Shown here piece by piece: positions 46,979-58,800 of a stretch of 64,000 nt of DNA. The first letter of the stretch is position 1; every line of letters starts with the position of its first letter. The DNA is from Synechococcus sp. PCC 7335 (GTDB lineage: Bacteria > Cyanobacteriota > Cyanobacteriia > Phormidesmidales > Phormidesmidaceae). The position numbers and the translations under genes are program-made. The notes under the pieces were generated by a model, which was not told the origin of the DNA, searched no databases, and saw only the letters and a list, made by a program, of their open reading frames with translations. The DNA is taken from NCBI RefSeq assembly GCF_000155595.1, contig NZ_DS989904.1:2264312-2328311 (forward strand), in the 5' to 3' direction.

Positions 46979-48691
46979 CTACTCTTCGAGGGTATCTGAA
47001 GCGAGTGAATTCCTCCAAGTGAGGTCGTAGGGCGCTTGGGATAGATAGCGAGCACCTTGTGCTTGAAGGTAGGGTCTGTAGGTTTCGTTGCCTGCTAGAT
47101 AGACTTGGAAAAAGGCGGTGTTGAGCATCTGATGGTAGTTTTCAGCGATCGCACGAATTCCTTCCCAGTCGTTTTCTTGCCCAGTGAGACGATCAAGGAC
47201 TTCTAGGGTGATGCGAGCATGGGGTAGGCCAGTGGTGACAGCTAGATAGCGATCTTTGGCGGCAGGATTAGCATCGCCATCGCTAAGCCAGCTAAAGGCG
47301 GGAAGCTGTTCGATGACGAAAGGGGTAAGGATGTCTTTGTCGGTCGCTTCCCACAGGACTGGACCGTCAACTTGGGCCATACCGTCTGGTCCATAAAGAC
47401 TGCGGCTAAAGGGCACGAAGGTGTAGATAGCTTTGATTCGATCGTCTTTTAGAGTAGCGTTAGCGATCGCACCTTCTGGCAGTTCCAAGGCGCGGCACTG
47501 ATACAGCAATGAGATATTGAACAGGCTAGAGCGGGTTTCGCAAGCATGTTGTAGGTGCTCTAAATCGATTTCTGCCCCAGCAAGCGCAAGCGCTGTTGTA
47601 CCGCCAAAGGAATAACCAAAGACGCCTGCTCGCTCTGGGTCTAGGTGATTGCTGAACTGCGTTTGGTTCAAGCGAGAAAGTTCGTCGAGGATAAAACTGA
47701 CGTCTAGCGGCCTGTCAATATATTCAGTCGGTTCAAAATTTTCAGCTTCTAAACCGTTGTAAAAATCGCTAAGCCGTTCGCGATCGCTCCCTGGATGATC
47801 TAGCAAGGCTACGGCAAATCCGTGTGATGCCAGATGATTGGCCAGTTCTGTAAATCGATCGCGCCTAGCGCCGAGTCCATTAGAAACAACAACAACAGGA
47901 ATAGAGCGATCACTGTCAGTCGCTAGAAAATTGGGTAGGTAGAGATCGGTAGGAATGGTGCGATCGCGTCCTTGGTCATACAGTGTCAGTGCTTCTATAG
48001 AGACTGTACGCTCACCTAGTGCCCGAGGATCTGGTAGCGCGCTGAAGTCAATAGGAGGTTCGGTTTGGGCGATCGCCTCGGTGTCTTCTGTTAGCTGTGA
48101 AACCGTCTGCTGGGTCTCTGATAGCAACGCGCGAAATCTACCGCCGAAGCGCAGCGCCTGAGCAATATTGATCCGAATATCCGATGGAAATTTCTCTATA
48201 AACTTGATAAGGGTTAATCCTTCTGGATCGGCTGCTGCTAAGGTCAAGGCAGCTCTCAATCCTTTGAAGCCATTCAATCCTGATTCAGTTTTGATCAGCT
48301 CACCTACTTCGCTTAGCAGTTGCTCGCCTGAACGAGTATAGGAAAAGCGATTAGCTAAGACAGGATCTAGATTATAGGTGGCCTTTAGCGCTGAGCGTAG
48401 CTGTTCTTGGATGTCAGGACCAAGCCGAGCCAGAATAGTCTCTAGTCCACCCGATGCTTCTCCAGTTTGGGCGAACGTCTCTAGCTCTTGGCGAGTGACG
48501 GTAATGCCAGCTAGTCCATACTGCAATTGAATGCGCTCTGCGGCCTTGGCAGTCGTTGGGACGATTAGGCTAGCGAGGGAACCTAAGAGAAAACTTAGTG
48601 CGATCACGCTAGGACGAAATGCGAAGCGAGATTGAAAATGCGGACGCGCTTTTTTTTGCAGGATTCCTATGAACTGAAGAGGCTGAAACAT
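46979..48691 (-). CDS. Secreted alpha/beta hydrolase with DUF1400 domain
   Basis: A cyanobacterial exported hydrolase, 570 residues from ATG 48691. The N-terminus has a long basic leader and a hydrophobic signal (VIALSFLLGSLASLIVPTTA, cleavage near AKA). The DUF1400 region follows directly, from AAERIQLQYGLAGITVTRQE. The alpha/beta hydrolase domain starts near residue 250 with PVVVVSNGLGA (oxyanion region), the nucleophile elbow GYSFGG, and a late ATTGLPHARI region that may carry the catalytic His. Homologues are annotated as dienelactone-hydrolase or PAF-acetylhydrolase-like. An upstream ATG (48739) would add 16 residues and weaken the signal. Lipid or ester substrates would fit the island, but this is unproven. 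Confidence 0.82.
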   Translation of the reverse strand: MFQPLQFIGILQKKARPHFQSRFAFRPSVIALSFLLGSLASLIVPTTAKAAERIQLQYGLAGITVTRQELETFAQTGEASGGLETILARLGPDIQEQLRSALKATYNLDPVLANRFSYTRSGEQLLSEVGELIKTESGLNGFKGLRAALTLAAADPEGLTLIKFIEKFPSDIRINIAQALRFGGRFRALLSETQQTVSQLTEDTEAIAQTEPPIDFSALPDPRALGERTVSIEALTLYDQGRDRTIPTDLYLPNFLATDSDRSIPVVVVSNGLGARRDRFTELANHLASHGFAVALLDHPGSDRERLSDFYNGLEAENFEPTEYIDRPLDVSFILDELSRLNQTQFSNHLDPERAGVFGYSFGGTTALALAGAEIDLEHLQHACETRSSLFNISLLYQCRALELPEGAIANATLKDDRIKAIYTFVPFSRSLYGPDGMAQVDGPVLWEATDKDILTPFVIEQLPAFSWLSDGDANPAAKDRYLAVTTGLPHARITLEVLDRLTGQENDWEGIRAIAENYHQMLNTAFFQVYLAGNETYRPYLQAQGARYLSQAPYDLTWRNSLASDTLEE

Positions 48692-48867
48692 TCGACCTGT
48701 ATAGGCTTTTGCTGCGCTAAAGCATAGTATATCAAGCATACTGTGTAGAAAAAATGCGCCAGTTTTGTCAGAGGCACAGTAGAAAACCAGGAAAAAATGA
48801 CAGAACTTGGTTAGATGCTCGCCGTGTAATGTTTGCTGTGTAGTAGCTGTGTTTTATAAGAATTCCT

Positions 48868-49743
48868 ATGGAGTACCTCCGGTTGGTTAGCAGGCGTCCG
48901 GTGCTAGTTTTGCTGGCTATTCTATGCGCCTATCTACTAGCCTATCTAGGGCTGTGGCGCTTTCAAACGAAGCTGATATTCTTGCCACGCAAGTCCGTTG
49001 GGAGTACGCCCAGCGATGTCGGTCTGCCATACGAAGATCTAAGGCTTAGCGTCAAGAACGGAGAGGTCCATAGCTGGTGGATCCCTGCGCCTACAGCCGT
49101 TGCCAATTCTCCAGTGGTCATTTTTGCCCACGGCAACGCCAGTAACCTTAGCGATCTGGTTTTTAGATTTCAGCAGTTTCACGACTGGGGCTGTTCGGTC
49201 ATGGCGTTTGACTATCGGGGCTATGGAGAAAGCTCTGGCCCATTTCCTAACGAGCAGCGAGTCTATGAGGATATAGAAGCGGCCTGGCAGTATCTAACAA
49301 TGCAGCGGCAGATTGAGGCTAGCAAAATTGTGGCCTATGGCCAGTCGATTGGGGGGGCGATCGCGCTAAACCTTGCTGTCGATCATCCAGAAGCAGCAGG
49401 ACTGATTATGGAAAGTTCATTTACTTCTATGCGGGACATGGTGGATTACAGATTTCCGCTGTTACCCAAAGTAATACCAATAGATTGGCTCTTGACCCAG
49501 CGGTTTGATTCTGTGCAAAAGATGCGATCGCTACAGGTTCCGCTTTTGCTGATTCATGGCACCGACGACGACATTGTTCCAGTGAGTATGAGTCAGCGGC
49601 TTCACGAAGCAGCAATCTCAGGAGGAAATACAGCGACTAGATTGTTCTTGATCGATGGCGGGGACCACAACAGCTTACCGACTGCTGGGGGCGATGCTTA
49701 TGCTAAAAGCATCCAAGCATTCATTGGGCTTCAATCAAATTAG
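48868..49743 (+). CDS. Membrane-anchored alpha/beta hydrolase (ABHD13/Bem46-like)
   Basis: A 291-residue serine hydrolase with an N-terminal membrane anchor (VLVLLAILCAYLLAYLGLW). Conserved blocks are FAHGNASNLSD (oxyanion loop), DYRGYGESSG, the nucleophile elbow YGQSIGGAIAL (Ser ~174), LLIHGTDDDIVP with the acid, and GGDHNSL with the histidine. This is the ABHD13/17-like branch, often thioesterases or peptidases acting at membranes. It lies between the DUF1400 hydrolase and the GT39 gene. A role in releasing acyl chains is possible but not shown. Confidence 0.87.
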   Translation: MEYLRLVSRRPVLVLLAILCAYLLAYLGLWRFQTKLIFLPRKSVGSTPSDVGLPYEDLRLSVKNGEVHSWWIPAPTAVANSPVVIFAHGNASNLSDLVFRFQQFHDWGCSVMAFDYRGYGESSGPFPNEQRVYEDIEAAWQYLTMQRQIEASKIVAYGQSIGGAIALNLAVDHPEAAGLIMESSFTSMRDMVDYRFPLLPKVIPIDWLLTQRFDSVQKMRSLQVPLLLIHGTDDDIVPVSMSQRLHEAAISGGNTATRLFLIDGGDHNSLPTAGGDAYAKSIQAFIGLQSN

Positions 49744-49911
49744 ACGTCCAAAGCTGCCTTCAAGACGCCCAGCGAAGCTACCCATTCCTAAGGCGTCTCA
49801 TAGATAGCCGCGTAGCGAACAGCTACGTAGAGACCTCAGAATAGAAAGCAGCTATTCTACGCAGTCTTTCTTCTGTAAAGTGCATGTAGCCTCTACAGAC
49901 AAGACACCCTA

Positions 49912-51546
49912 ATGAAAAATCGCCTTGGAGTTGCTCGCCTTTCTCAGCCTCAGCTATGGAATGGGATCATCGTCATTTTGATTGGGCTGGGTGTGCTATT
50001 TCGGGTGACTAACCTCGATCGGCCGGTGTATTGGGTAGATGAGGTAGCCACTTCGATGCGGGTTTCTGGCTACACGCAGGCGGAAGTAGTCGAGCAAGTG
50101 GCGACTGAACAGCCGCTGAGTGTCTCGGACCTGCAGCGATTTCAAGTGATTCGGCCAGTTGAAGACTCTTCTGCTGAACATCCGTTGCTAGGTTTGATTG
50201 GGGTTTTGGTTCAAAGCCCAGAGCATGCGCCTTTGTATTTTGTCCTGGCTCGGTTTTGGGCGGAGCTGTTTGGCAATTCTGTGGTGGCGATGCGAAGCCT
50301 ACCGGTCCTGTTCGGTCTGCTAGGAATTCCGGCAATGTATGGTACGGGGCGATCACTTTTTTCTCAGATGAAGGACGCCCAGGCACAGATTGTGGCAAAA
50401 ACGGCGGCAGGGCTGCTGGCAATCTCTCCCTTTTTCGTGGCTTATTCTCAGGAGGCGCGTCCGTATAGTCTGTGGATCTTGCTGCTACTGCTAACAACTC
50501 AGTGCCTATGGCGATCGCTACAAACAGGTCGCTGGCGATGGTGGATAGCCTATGGCACCTGTCTGATTCTGTCGTTGTACACATCTTTGCTGACGATCTT
50601 GGTTGTGTTGGGTCAGGGTCTAGCAGTGCTGCTGTGGTATCGGCGGCGACTCTATGCCTATCTAACGGCTAGTGCGATCGCCTTATCTGCCCTTTCTCCC
50701 TGGGTGATTGTTGTGCTTACCCACTGGCCAAAACTGCAGAGTAATACGGTCTGGATGCAGCAATATGCGCCAATCTGGGCAACGCTAGGCACCTGGTTTT
50801 ATAGTCTAGCGGTACTATTTTTCGATGTGCCCGTAGCAGAAAGGCCACTGGTTTTCGGTGTACAGGTGGTAGTGGCAACAGCGACCCTTACTTTAATTGG
50901 CTACGCTAGCTATGTTTTTGTGCGGCGAACCTCTCCTCAGCTTTGGGGACTTGTTTTGGCGACGGCCCTTTCGACGCCTAGTCTGTTGCTGCTAGTCGAT
51001 CTTCTACGTAGCGGGCAGGCAGCGGCAACGCCTCGCTACTTGATGCCAACCCATCTGGTCGTGCTGCTAGTCGTCGCTTATTTGCTGTGTGACCACTTGT
51101 TCAAATTTCCTTCACCGACTAAGCTATGGCGATTGATTGCAGCTTCACTACTCACCGTGAGTTTGGTTTCTTGTCTAATTCCTCAGCCCTCGCCCTATCT
51201 CAAGAGCCGAAATCTGAGCAACGCAGATCTGACTGCGCTTTTAAACACTGTGCGATCGCCCCACTTAGTGACTACGCCTAGCTCCATTCAAGATCTGATC
51301 TCCCTTAGCTACGATCTAGATCCTGATATTGTGTTCTACGTTCTGCCTAGCGATACGGCTTCCGCGAATGACCTACTGACAGGTATTCTAAGCGAAGGTA
51401 AAGCGACTTTTTTGCTCGCTCCTTCCACCCAAGTAAGGCAGAGAGTTGAGGACAGCCAACGACTAAAGCTGACTAAGCTCTACCAGCCGCCGCCGCTAAT
51501 ATCTGGTGGGTTTGCCTTGACGCTATGGCAGGTCAAGCTGTTATGA
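49912..51546 (+). CDS. GT39-type membrane glycosyltransferase (ArnT/PMT-like)
   Basis: A 544-residue polytopic protein. The first loop carries the GT39/GT83 signature RVTNLDRPVYWVDEVATS (~residues 26-43), with a catalytic-type WVDE. It then has APLYFVLARFWAELFG and SLPVLFGLLG, AISPFFVAYSQEARPYSLW, and about ten further membrane helices. Such enzymes transfer a sugar from polyprenyl phosphate to a lipid or protein outside the membrane. The stop codon overlaps the ATG of the next glycosyltransferase (ATGA), so the two are translationally coupled and probably act in one pathway. Confidence 0.87.
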   Translation: MKNRLGVARLSQPQLWNGIIVILIGLGVLFRVTNLDRPVYWVDEVATSMRVSGYTQAEVVEQVATEQPLSVSDLQRFQVIRPVEDSSAEHPLLGLIGVLVQSPEHAPLYFVLARFWAELFGNSVVAMRSLPVLFGLLGIPAMYGTGRSLFSQMKDAQAQIVAKTAAGLLAISPFFVAYSQEARPYSLWILLLLLTTQCLWRSLQTGRWRWWIAYGTCLILSLYTSLLTILVVLGQGLAVLLWYRRRLYAYLTASAIALSALSPWVIVVLTHWPKLQSNTVWMQQYAPIWATLGTWFYSLAVLFFDVPVAERPLVFGVQVVVATATLTLIGYASYVFVRRTSPQLWGLVLATALSTPSLLLLVDLLRSGQAAATPRYLMPTHLVVLLVVAYLLCDHLFKFPSPTKLWRLIAASLLTVSLVSCLIPQPSPYLKSRNLSNADLTALLNTVRSPHLVTTPSSIQDLISLSYDLDPDIVFYVLPSDTASANDLLTGILSEGKATFLLAPSTQVRQRVEDSQRLKLTKLYQPPPLISGGFALTLWQVKLL

Positions 51547-52802
51547 AAATTGCCATAATTAGCTCTGGCTTTCTGCCGGTTATCGATGGGGTTACTGTCT
51601 CTTTATTTCACCGGGTGCGGGTGCTCAGTAAGCTGGGTCATCAGGTTTTGATTTTGTGCCCAGACTACCAGCCGGTAGCCTCGGTATATCCCAGCTGGCG
51701 CGACTATCATGGCGAAATTTTGCCCGGGGTACGGGTGGTGAATTTGCCGAGCGAGCCGTTTATGGGGGTGGAGTTTGAGCGGAATTTTAGCAGACGGGCA
51801 AATCGGCGATTGAATCAGGAGCTGGCCATGTTTGATCCAGATATTGTGCACGTAGATGAGCCGGATCGAATATTCCTAGGGACTTTGAGGGCATCGGGAG
51901 TGGCCTATGCTAAGGTGCACAACATTCCTTGTGTGGGCTTTTATCACACGAATTTTATTGACTATATTGAAGATTTTTGGCCGCTGCCCTCTGGCTTGAT
52001 TGCTTTTCTTCAGTGGTTCTCGATGCTGTTTATTCGGCCTGTGTTTCACTCGTATGACGCTATTTTGGTCTCTAGCCCGGTGACAGCTGAGAAAATGGCG
52101 CTCATGAAGGTAAGGAACGTGCTGTGCGATCGCTTTTTGGGTGTGGACGTTCAGGCGTTTCAGACGCAGCGCCCAGATCCCAATTTTTTTGCGAAGACGT
52201 ACAAAATTGAAGGAGTGCAAGACAAGACGAAGCTTGTATTCTTGGGACGGTTGACGCCCGATAAGGGATGGGCATTTACTTTGCGATCGCTGGCTGCTTG
52301 GGCAGGCGATCCGAACAACGCCCCCCTGCTAGGCCAAATTGCAATCATCATTGCCGGCGATGGAGAACTGCGTTCCACAGTTTTAGAGAAGCTGCAGCCG
52401 CTAGCGAACTCAACCGGGCTTTCCGTTCATCTGCTAGGACGAATAGCTCCAAACGCCGTGCCCTCTCTGCTGGCGAATAGCGATATACATATCACTACCT
52501 CTGAAAAAGAAACCCTCGGACTAACCGTGCTAGAAGCGTTTGCAGCAGGGATTCCTGTAATTGCACCTGCCAAAGGCGGCGTGAAAACTCACATTCGCGA
52601 TGGGAAAAACAGCCTTTTGTTTGAACCACAAAATAGCGAAAGTTTTGGACAAGCGTTGACAAAGCTAGTTTCAGACGTAAATCTACGGTGTCAGTTAGGC
52701 CAGCAAGCCCAGCAAGATGTTGTCTGTTATGACTGGGAAAACGTGGTGCCTACCCTGCTATCCACCTGGCAAAATCAGATTTCCCTACACTCCTCGTCTT
52801 GA
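51543..52802 (+). CDS. Family 4 glycosyltransferase
   Basis: A 419-residue GT-B enzyme. It opens KIAIISSGFLPVIDGVTVSL with the glycine-rich acceptor-side motif, and has VHVDEPDRIFLG and GFYHTNFIDYI. The donor side shows LVFLGRLTPDKGW, IIAGDGELR, LLGRIAPNAVPSLL and the EX7E motif in EKETLGLTVLEAFAAGIPVI. It is related to the diacylglycerol/sulfoquinovosyl transferase group. I chose the ATG at 51543, which overlaps the GT39 stop, over a GTG/ATG 18 bases earlier, because the fold begins at KIAII. The PKS-AONS gene starts 54 bp downstream on the same strand, so the pair could belong to that operon. Confidence 0.9.
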   Translation: MKIAIISSGFLPVIDGVTVSLFHRVRVLSKLGHQVLILCPDYQPVASVYPSWRDYHGEILPGVRVVNLPSEPFMGVEFERNFSRRANRRLNQELAMFDPDIVHVDEPDRIFLGTLRASGVAYAKVHNIPCVGFYHTNFIDYIEDFWPLPSGLIAFLQWFSMLFIRPVFHSYDAILVSSPVTAEKMALMKVRNVLCDRFLGVDVQAFQTQRPDPNFFAKTYKIEGVQDKTKLVFLGRLTPDKGWAFTLRSLAAWAGDPNNAPLLGQIAIIIAGDGELRSTVLEKLQPLANSTGLSVHLLGRIAPNAVPSLLANSDIHITTSEKETLGLTVLEAFAAGIPVIAPAKGGVKTHIRDGKNSLLFEPQNSESFGQALTKLVSDVNLRCQLGQQAQQDVVCYDWENVVPTLLSTWQNQISLHSSS

Positions 52803-52856
52803 CATCCCCTATCTCTCAGCATTACTACATAGAGAAGTTTGATTTGTGTCATCCGC

Positions 52857-55800
52857 ATGAGTGCTTTTAGCCCCTCTCGTTCTGTTTCACCTGAGCCTGT
52901 TGCAATTGTCGGCATCGGCTGCCGTTACCCAGGAGGCGCAAACACACCTGATGCCTTTTGGCAGATGATTCGCAGCGGTGTAGACAGTGTTACCGAGGTG
53001 CCTCGCTCTCGTTGGGACGTAGAGTCTATATACGATCCTGATCCGCACACACCCAATAAAACCAATACTCGCTGGGGTGGTTTCCTAGAGCAGGTAGATC
53101 AGTTTGATCCGCAGTTTTTTGGTATGGCTCCTCGTGAGGTAGCCACCATGGATCCACAGCAGCGGCTGCTGCTAGAGGTGACTTGGGAAGCGCTAGAAGA
53201 TGCAGGTCAGATCCCGAAGGCTTTACGAGGTTCTAGAACGGGCGTGTTTATTGGGATTGGCACGCACGACTATTCGATTATGCTGTGGCAGCAGCCAGTG
53301 AACGATCCCTACGCAACGACGGGGACAGGAAACTGTATTGCGGCCAATCGAATTTCGTATTTATTTGACTTTAAGGCGCCAAGTCTGGCAGTAGATACGG
53401 CCTGCTCTTCTTCTTTGGTGGCGATTCATTTGGCCTGTCAAAGTCTGTGGACGGGCGAGTCTGAAATGGCAGTCGCCGGCGGTGTGAATGTACTACTGCT
53501 GCCGACGGTGACTGCCGGCTTTTCGAAGGGTGGCTTTATGTCGGGTGAAGGCCGCTGCAAAAGTTTTGATGCGAGTGCGGATGGCTATGTTCGCAGTGAA
53601 GGGGCGGGCATTGTTGTGCTAAAGCCGCTGTCAAAGGCGCAAGCGGATGGCGATCCGATCTATGCAGTGATTCGCGGTAGTGCGGTAAATCAGGATGGCT
53701 TTAGTCAGGGGATGGCAGCGCCAAATCCACAAGCGCAGACGGCAGTACTGCAAGCGGCTTATCGACTAGCGCAGATTGACCCAGCAGCGGTCAATTATAT
53801 AGAGGCGCATGGGACAGGAACAAAGCTGGGCGATCCGATTGAGGCGCAGGCGCTAGGAGCAGTACTTTCGGCGGGGCGTAGGCCCGAGCAAGCCTGTCCA
53901 ATTGGATCGGTGAAAACTAACTTTGGTCATACTGAGACGGCGGCGGGTGTAGCTGGCGTGATCAAAGCGGCGCTGATGCTGAAGCATAGGGAGATGCCAC
54001 CTAGTTTGCACTATTCGCAGCCAAATCCAGCGATCGACTTTGCAGGGCTAAGACTGAAGGTGCAGTCGGCGATCGCGCCTCTTCCCGCGGAGTCTTACAT
54101 TGGCGTTAACTCCTTCGGCTTTGGAGGTACAAACGCGCATACTGTTTTGGCAACATTTAATGACAGTAAAAAGACTGTTTCAATTCCTGATTCCGAGAGA
54201 GTTTTAGCCATCTCCGCAAAGAACAAAGCGGCTTTGAACTCGTTGGTGAAAGGTTATCTAGATTTGGTAGAAATGCAGGATATTGATCTAGGCGTTTTGT
54301 GTAAGGCAGCGAATACGAGGCGATCGCACTTCTCTTATCGGCTAGCTTTTATTTCTAAATCTGTTGCGCAGCTAAAGGTACAGCTGCAAGACTGGCTAGC
54401 AGGTGAAGAAGAGATTGCCGGTGTAGTTTCTAACAAAGTTAGTCAAGATTCGCCTGAAGGGATTGCTTTTCTATTCACAGGCCAAGGATCGCAGTTTGTA
54501 GGTATGGGCCGTGAGCTGTATGACACTCAGTCTATTTTTCGTGAGGGTCTTGACCAATGTGCAGAGGTTTTAGCAGCGCAAAACGTTGATTTATTAAGGA
54601 TTCTTTTTGAGTCAGAAGATCTAATCGACCAAACCCAGTTTACCCAGCCTGTTCTGTTCTCCTTTGAATATGCACTAACGAAGCTGTGGCAGTCATGGGG
54701 AGTTCAGCCTACGGTTGTGCTCGGCCATAGTTTAGGTGAATATGTGGCGGCCTGTGTAGCGGGTGTGTTTAGCCTTGAAGATGGCCTGAAGCTGATTGCG
54801 GCGAGAGGTCGGCTGATGCAGGCGCTGCCGGCAGGCGGGGCAATGCTGTCAGTAATAGCAGATGTAGCGCACTGCAAGGAAGTGTGTGAGCGGTCGGGAA
54901 TAGGGTTGAAGGTTGAGATTGCAGCGGTTAATGGACCACAAAGCACTGTACTGTCAGGAGACGCGGCGGCGATCGCCCAAATTGCCAAGACACTAGAACA
55001 GCAGTCGATTAGAGCAAAGCCATTAGCGGTTTCTCACGCTTTTCATTCAGCGCGGATGGAGCCAATGCTAGAGGACTTTAGAGTGGTGGCAGAGTCTGTT
55101 GTATTTCGCCAGCCGACGCTGCCGATAATTTCTATGTTGACTGGAAAACTGGCCACTGCGGAGATTGCAACGGCCGACTATTGGGTGCGCCATGTGCGAT
55201 CGCCTGTCCGCTTTCTAGACACAATGGAGACGCTTTACCAGCACGGCGAGAGAACTTTTCTGGAAATTGGTTCCAAGCCAATCTTGCTAGGCATGGGGCG
55301 AGGCTGCTTACCTACTGTAGAAGATGTGCAGTGGCTAGCTAGTCTACGTCCCAATCAATCAGATAAAGTCTCTATTCTTAGCAGTTTGGCTGCGCTGTAT
55401 GTTCAAGGTAGAGAAATCAACTGGCAGGCGGTAGAGCCAGAGATTGATATTAAAGGACTGTCGGTTTCGCTGCCGACCTATCCGTTTCAAAGGCAGCGCT
55501 ACTGGTGGGATGAGGCTAGTATCCCAAGTATGGAGCCCCCTCAGAAGACGACATTTGGTAACGAAACGGGGCACTCGCTGATTGGTAACTATCTACCCTT
55601 GGCAGGTTCTAAGGAAAAACATTTCCAAGCTCAGCTGAGTGCTCAGTTACCTAAGTACTTAAACGATCACCGCATTTTGGGACAGGTGGTCTTGCCGGGA
55701 GCGGCCTATGTAGAGATGGCGATCGCCGCCGCGCAGCAGTGGAAAAGCTCTATTGAGCTGACCCTAGAACAAGTCGTCATTGAGAAGCCGCTTACCTTCT

Positions 55801-58800
55801 GCAAAGATCAAGAAAGTACGCTACAAATCTCGCTGATTCCAGAGCATACAGACCAAGCTACTATTCAAGTTTTTAGCCTGCACTCTTCGAACGGAGCTGA
55901 TAGAGAAACTGTTGAAGAAGTGATTAGGCACGCTACCGCGACAGTTATTTTTAACAGAGAGGCTACCGAGAAACCCTTAGTGGATTTTCAGCTAGCGGAT
56001 TTTCAGGGAGCGCTATTGGCTCACCCAGTGGCAATCCCATCCTATTACCAGACTCTTAGCGACCAGGGCTTAAACTATGGCCCAAACTTCCAAGTCATCC
56101 AACAGCTCTGGCAGATAGAAGGGCAAGCACTCAGCCAGATTTGCCTGACGGAAGACAGCCTAAAAGATAGTGCAGGGGACCGCCGTGAAAAGACTTACGC
56201 CCTTCATCCGGCTCTACTAGATGGTTGCTTTCAGACTATTGGAGCTGCCGTGCAAGCGGACTCAAATCAAGGTACCTACCTACCTGTCGGTCTAGATCAA
56301 CTGCAGTTTTATAGTCCCTTAGAGCGTTCTGGCTGGTGTGCGGTTAGACTACAACGCGCTCAACTTCATCAAAACGGCTCGAACCCCAGAGCGCTCAAGG
56401 CCGATCTGTTCATCTGGAATGAAGCAGGAAAGCTGGCTGCTCAGGTGAGCGGAATGACGCTTAAATACGTCACAAGCGCTACTTTGCAACAGCTCTTCAA
56501 AACAACAGAAACTCAGCCGCGTATTCAGCCTTTAGAGACTATTCAAACTACCCCGCATCGCTGGTTGCATGAACTAGTTTGGCAGGTAAAAACTCACGAC
56601 CAACCTCAGTCACTATCAAATCAAAATGCTAAATTCTGGCTACTGTTTTCTGACCGTCAGGGAGTGGGAAAACAGGTTGCAAAAGAGCTACGGAATAAGA
56701 GCGATCGCGTTATTGAGGTTATGCTCGCGGATACCTATCAGCTCGATCTAGATACAGACACCTGTAGGCTGAACTCGCTAGATCCGGCCGCTTTTGGCCA
56801 GCTGTTTGATGATCTTGTTCCTACGCTTATTGCTGAGAATCAGGGAGTGCTAGCCTGCCAAATCGTATATCTATGGGCTTTAGATGCAAACCGAATCATT
56901 GGCGATCTTTTAGATCAAGAAAGAATCTGTGGTGGTCTGCTTCATTTAGTACAGACTCTAGCGAAATTTCCAGCTCTAAAAGTGCGATTGTGGCTACTGA
57001 CTCAAAATGCGCAGTCGATAGAGGCTCCCAGTCCGCTTGATCTTCAACAGTCTCCATTGCCGGGTCTAGCACGCACTCTACGCCTAGAGCAGCCAGAGCT
57101 AGGATGTACTTCTATAGACTTACCGCAGCCATTCACCGATAGAGCGCAAGACCTACTAGTACAAGATCTCTGTGCGCCTGGCCCGGAAGAGCAGATTGCC
57201 TACCGTCAAGACAACCGTTTTGTCGCTAGGATCTTGCCTCAAAATAAAGCGATTCAACCGCTAACAGAGCCTAGAGAATCAGCCTTTCGGCTTGGCCTTT
57301 CTAGCTATGGTGTCTTAGACGATCTCACTTTGTTGCCTGTAGAAAGACAGCCGCCAAATGCAGGAGAAGTGGAGATTCAGGTGAAGGCGTCGGGCCTGAA
57401 TTTCCGAGATGTCTTGAATGCGTTAGGAATGCTTCAGTCTGTTTTGGAAGAGATGGGATTTTCGAGTCCGAGCGAGGTTCCGTTTGGGGGGGAGTGTGCT
57501 GGCGTCGTAAGCGCTGTGGGTGAAGGCGTAGATCATTTGAAAGTGGGCGATCAGGTGATTGCAGCTCAGGCAGTAGGTAGCTTACGACAGTTTGTCACCG
57601 TTCCGGCAGAGTTTGTGGTGACTAAACCTGTTTCAATGAGTTTTGCTGATGCAGCGACGGTGCCGACAGCGTTTTTGACGGCTTACTATGGTTTGGTGAA
57701 CTGTGCCAGGTTGAGAAAAGGCGATCGCGTTCTCATTCATTCAGCTGCCGGTGGTGTGGGTCAAGCGGCGGTCCAAATTGCCCAATATATAGGTGCTGAA
57801 GTCTTTGCAACGGCTAGTTCGCCGAAGTGGGATTTCTTGCGATCACTGGGCATTCAGCATGTGATGGACTCGCGCACGCTTGATTTTGCCGAAGATATTT
57901 TGAGTGCAAGCGAAGGTCGCGGCGTCGATGTTGTATTCAACAGTCTCAATGGAGAGTTTATTGATAAAAGTCTTGAGGTTTTAGCGCCACAGGGTCGGTT
58001 TGTCGAAATTGGCAAAATAGGCATCTGGGATGCTGAAAAGATGAGCCGCATTCGAGCGGATGTTGACTATTTCCCTTTTGATTTGTTGGAAGTTTCTACG
58101 GAGGAACCACAGCTCATTTCTCAGCTTCTAGCTGATTTGATGTTGCAGTTTAAGGCGAAAAATCTATGCCCTTTACCCAAGACTGTTTTTCCAATCGAGT
58201 TTGCGCCTGATGCCTTTCGATATATGGCTCAGGCCAGACATATTGGGAAAGTGGTGCTGACCTTTAGTGCGATCGCGCCGCACCAGCCGCTAATTAACCC
58301 TCAGGCGACTTATCTAATTACAGGCGGATTGGGCGCACTTGGTCTAAAGCTAGCCCGGTGGCTCGCCGAACAAGGAGCGCGCCATTTGGTGCTAATGGGT
58401 AGGCGATCGCCCTCTGAGTCCGCTCGACAGGCAATCAATGAACTTCAGCGCTCCGGAATAGCAGTAGAAACCATTCAGGCCGATGTTTCCAACCTATCTG
58501 CTCTCGAATCTGCTTTATCACCCTATCTCACCTCAAACACTAGTCTTCTAAAAGGTCCTCTAAAAGGTATCTTTCATCTAGCGGGCACCCTAGAAGATAG
58601 CCTACTGATCAACCAATCTTGGCAGAACTTTGCCAAGGTAATGAAGCCGAAGGTAATGGGCGCTTGGAACCTGCATACGCTGACCAAATCGATTGATCTT
58701 GATCACTTTGTTTGTTTTTCTTCCATTGTTTCTGTGATGGGCTCACTTGGACAGAGTAACTATGCAGCGGCTAACGCTTTTCTAGATAGTCTTGCTCACC

